Assembly: GCA_045646965.1 (NCBI GenBank)
Contig: JAZRLR010000002.1
Span: 1 to 64,000, forward strand
Length of the DNA stretch: 64,000 nucleotides
Source of the DNA: HGM04593 sp045646965
GTDB lineage: Bacteria > Bacteroidota > Bacteroidia > Bacteroidales > Bacteroidaceae
Direction of reading: 5' to 3'
In this document: positions 61,557 to 64,000 of the stretch, one piece after another
Position numbering within the stretch: position 1 is the stretch's first letter
Layout: every line of letters begins with the position of its first letter
Notes under the pieces: generated by a model
Databases searched by the model: none
Told to the model about the DNA's origin: nothing
The model's input: only the letters and a program-made list of their open reading frames with translations
Program-made: the position numbers and the translations under genes

Positions 61557-63602
61557 ATGTGTAAAACCTTGTTGAGATTTTTTGCTTTTTCGCTTCTCCT
61601 GTTTACTATGACCATTGCTGTGGCGCAGGAGTCCTACTATGCCTCTATTGATAGTGTAAAAGGTGGTGCACCTCTCAAGGAGGCTCTTCATAATTTGCTC
61701 AAGAAACACAAAGTGATTCCTTATGGCCCGGGCGTTTCGTCCACTTGGGGTGCATTTTATGAGATAGATGTGGTTATAGGCACAGAAAATCGTGTGGCCG
61801 ATATGTACTCTCCCACGGTGCGTTACTTTGGGAAAAAGGGCGATGCCGTAGCCGGAATGAATATAGAGCACAGTGTCGCCAAGAGTTGGTGGGGCAGTTC
61901 AAAGAATGTGAACGCCTACTACGACCTTCATCACCTGAACCCCTCCGATGCCGAGGCCAATTCAAACAAGAGCAACCACCCCCTTGCCAATCTCGAGAAG
62001 ATTACCTGGGACAACGGCGTGGCTTTTGTAGGCGAGGCTACCATAGAGGGCAGTAAAACGAAAGCCTATGAGCCTTGCGACGAGTATAAGGGAGATTTTG
62101 CCCGCACCTATATGTATATGTTTACCTGCTATCAGGACTTGACGTTCAAATACACTTGGATGAACTACGAGAATAGTGCATATCCCACTTTGAAGCCCTG
62201 GGCGGTGGAGCTTCTGCTTCAATGGCACGAGCTCGACCCTGTGAGCGAGAAGGAACTGCAGCGAAACAATGCCGTGTTTAACATACAGGGCAACCGCAAC
62301 CCCTATATCGATTTTCCGCAGCTGGCGCACTATGTGTGGGGCGACTCGGCCGATTACACCTTCTTTGTCGGCGACAGCTATTTCGAAGTTCCCTCCGATT
62401 CTTTGCCTTTCGGTACATACCTCGCCGAGAATTTCTCTTCCGATTTGGGAGAGTTTGCAAGCGTTGAGGTGGTGGGCAACTATCCGTGGAGCAATAAATA
62501 TGGCTGTGCCTACGTGTCGGCCTATGATTCGGAGCAGAAAATAAACAACGCGGCAGAGAGTTGGCTTGTTTCTCCCACGCTCAACCTCTCAAAGGCGGGC
62601 AAGGTGAAGATTGCGTTCGATTATCTGTCCAAATATAACGAGGCGGGCACGGCTGCCGAGCGCAACTGCCTGATGGTGAGCACCGACTACACCGGCGATG
62701 TGGCTGCGGCAACGTGGCGTGCAATAGATTTCTCTATTGAGGAGAACGTCGTCGATTACATCTTTACACGCACCGGCGACATTCTTCTGCCTGCCGAGTA
62801 TTCGGGTTGCGCAAATGTCACAATTGCCTTTAAATATGTGGCTACTGCGGCAAAGGCGGGTACCTTTGAGGTGAAAAACCTTGTGGTGGCCGAGTATGAA
62901 GACTCTGACGAGGATGACGAGACGGGCGACGACACAGATGACACTCCCGCCGATGAGGGCACAGGCGCAGAATACTCTTTCTACGACGAGTTCTGCCTGC
63001 TCACCGACCTCTCACAGCTTGCCTGCGGCGACTCTGTGATAATTGCCTACAATACAATTGTGCTCGCAAAACAGGCATCCAACTACCGCGAGGCGTTGGA
63101 TGGCGCCGTGAAGGACGGCAACGCCCTGCTTTCCTATCCCGCCGATGCGCAGAAACTGATTGTGGAGGCCGGTGCCACCGACGGCTCCTTTGCCTTCAAT
63201 GCCGACGGCAAATATCTGGCGGCAGCGTCGAGCAGCAAAAACTACCTGCGTTCTGTGGATGTGATAAATAATAATTCGAGTTGGGTTATAGAAATTGATA
63301 CGAAGGGGAATGCTAAAATCGTGTCTCAAGGCAGCTACACAAGCAATGTTTTGCAGTATAACACAGGAGCCCCGCGTTTCTCGTGCTACAAGGGAACGCA
63401 GGAATCGGTAAATATCTATGTGAAAAAGCCAAGCGGTAATTCAAACACAGGTATTAACTTTGCAACCACAGAGATGCTTGTCGATGTATATACCCTCTAT
63501 GGTGTGTGCGTGAAAAGAAAGGTGCAGCCCTCGCAGTCGCTCGAGGGGCTCCCCGCAGGCGTTTACATAGTGGAAGGAAAGAAATTTAATGTAAACAAGT
63601 GA
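61557..63602 (+). CDS. Secreted endonuclease I family protein with type IX sorting tail
   Basis: A 681-residue secreted nuclease. A signal peptide ends near residue 24 (FTMTIAVAQ). The endonuclease I domain (about 30-260) has MNIEHSVAKSWWG near residue 100 and YDLHHLNPSDAEANSNKSNH near 122-141, with the catalytic His and the metal-binding Asn/His pattern of this beta-beta-alpha-metal nuclease family. A beta-rich accessory region follows, an acidic linker (SDEDDETGDDTDDT) near 445-460 and another beta domain. The last 40 residues (VDVYTLYGVCVKRKV to GLPAGVYIVEG) are a type A C-terminal sorting domain, so export by the type IX system is expected. DNA scavenging is the probable role. Confidence 0.9.
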   Translation: MCKTLLRFFAFSLLLFTMTIAVAQESYYASIDSVKGGAPLKEALHNLLKKHKVIPYGPGVSSTWGAFYEIDVVIGTENRVADMYSPTVRYFGKKGDAVAGMNIEHSVAKSWWGSSKNVNAYYDLHHLNPSDAEANSNKSNHPLANLEKITWDNGVAFVGEATIEGSKTKAYEPCDEYKGDFARTYMYMFTCYQDLTFKYTWMNYENSAYPTLKPWAVELLLQWHELDPVSEKELQRNNAVFNIQGNRNPYIDFPQLAHYVWGDSADYTFFVGDSYFEVPSDSLPFGTYLAENFSSDLGEFASVEVVGNYPWSNKYGCAYVSAYDSEQKINNAAESWLVSPTLNLSKAGKVKIAFDYLSKYNEAGTAAERNCLMVSTDYTGDVAAATWRAIDFSIEENVVDYIFTRTGDILLPAEYSGCANVTIAFKYVATAAKAGTFEVKNLVVAEYEDSDEDDETGDDTDDTPADEGTGAEYSFYDEFCLLTDLSQLACGDSVIIAYNTIVLAKQASNYREALDGAVKDGNALLSYPADAQKLIVEAGATDGSFAFNADGKYLAAASSSKNYLRSVDVINNNSSWVIEIDTKGNAKIVSQGSYTSNVLQYNTGAPRFSCYKGTQESVNIYVKKPSGNSNTGINFATTEMLVDVYTLYGVCVKRKVQPSQSLEGLPAGVYIVEGKKFNVNK

Positions 63603-63612
63603 TTTATATATT

Positions 63613-64000
63613 ATGTCGAGCAAAAAGGTGATAAACCCCGAATTTTCTCATCTGGAATCTCGTTTGCAGGAGATTGTGGAAGGCAATTACACCCCCGACT
63701 TTGTCTACTGCAACAAGAGAAATGTGGTGGAGAGGGTTATTATAGAGGGAAAGGCCTATGTGGTGAAGAGATACAAACGCCCCCAACTGATAAACAAGAT
63801 TGCCTACCGTTTCTTTAGAAAATCGAAGGCTCGTCGCGCCTACGAGTATGCGTTGCAGCTACTTGAGAACGGCGTAGACACGCCGCGCCCCGTGGCCTAC
63901 TTTGAGACCTATGCCAACGGGCTTTTCGACACAGGGTATTTTATCTCGGAATATATGCCGCACCGCTTGCTAAACACTCTTTTTGACTCGGATGTGAGTG
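63613..64000 (+). CDS. InaA-like lipopolysaccharide kinase (3' end outside the window)
   Basis: The first 129 codons of a gene that runs off the right edge. The ATG at 63613 lies ten bases after the nuclease gene's stop. The visible part has VVERVIIEGKAYVVKRYKRP with the Lys of the ATP site, a basic stretch NKIAYRFFRKSKARRAYEYA, and ENGVDTPRPVAYFE and GYFISEYM, which together match the N-lobe of the InaA/WaaP/Kdo-kinase family in Bacteroidota. It would phosphorylate a lipopolysaccharide core sugar. The catalytic loop is beyond the window, so activity cannot be judged. Confidence 0.8.
   Translation, partial: MSSKKVINPEFSHLESRLQEIVEGNYTPDFVYCNKRNVVERVIIEGKAYVVKRYKRPQLINKIAYRFFRKSKARRAYEYALQLLENGVDTPRPVAYFETYANGLFDTGYFISEYMPHRLLNTLFDSDVS

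Overview
The window is a Bacteroidales chromosome segment (phylum Bacteroidota). Evidence for this is the UpxY-type NusG paralogue heading a polysaccharide operon, Bacteroidota-type promoters (TTTG or TTG, 19-20 nt, TAnnTTTG) at many genes, OmpA/PD40 envelope proteins, a type IX secretion sorting tail on a nuclease, DUF4254, and methylmalonyl-CoA mutase in two subunits. I cannot name the genus. No rRNA, tRNA, insertion sequence or CRISPR array was seen.

Region 1 (1-33806, all minus strand) is one very long capsule/exopolysaccharide operon, read from right to left and running off the left edge. It starts at a promoter near 33771-33802 and an approximately 175-nt leader with a 10-bp palindrome beside the upxY ribosome binding site. 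The order is upxY, wza-like export lipoprotein, wzc-like tyrosine autokinase, PHP-type phosphatase, acyltransferase, Wzx flippase, a NodZ/fucosyltransferase-like protein, four GT2 genes, a membrane-anchored five-bladed propeller, GT4, COG5610 HAD protein, GT2, acyltransferase, a Wzy-like polymerase, a second polytopic protein, then a polyprenyl-phospho-pentose cassette (UbiA/DPPR synthase-like, HAD phosphatase, GtrA), GT2, a nucleotidyltransferase/thymidylate-kinase-like fusion, acyltransferase, GT2, acyltransferase, an acyltransferase remnant, GT4, acyltransferase, an aminoglycoside-phosphotransferase-like kinase and two GT4 genes. Four-base start/stop overlaps recur, so translation is probably coupled. 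No nucleotide-sugar synthesis genes, no initiating phosphoglycosyltransferase and no UpxZ are visible here.

Region 2 (33885-36306, minus) is a small operon with DUF4254, a GT9 heptosyltransferase-like enzyme and a methyltransferase. Region 3 (36548-43055) holds pdxB, acpP-fabF-rnc (plus strand), then folB and the B12-dependent ribonucleotide reductase nrdJ (minus strand) with clear promoters and a clear terminator. Region 4 (43329-48130) holds dnaA and dnaX (minus), separated by a 685-bp AT-rich spacer, and a divergent divIC-like gene with a small membrane protein.

Region 5 (48183-53391) is envelope and housekeeping: two OmpA-family barrels, a LysM glucosaminidase, and divergently cdd, a low-molecular-weight phosphatase and ruvC. 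Region 6 (53393-61334, minus) is mutA-mutB-topB followed by a PorE-like TPR/PD40/OmpA lipoprotein. Across a divergent promoter with mirrored -7 boxes lies a secreted endonuclease I with a type IX sorting tail, followed by the start of an InaA-like lipopolysaccharide kinase cut by the window end.

The most interesting material is in the capsule operon: the polyprenyl-phospho-pentose cassette beside a polytopic protein of unknown function, three GT2 genes sharing nearly identical 5' modules with different 3' ends, an unusual NTase-TM-kinase fusion, and the UpxY leader hairpin.
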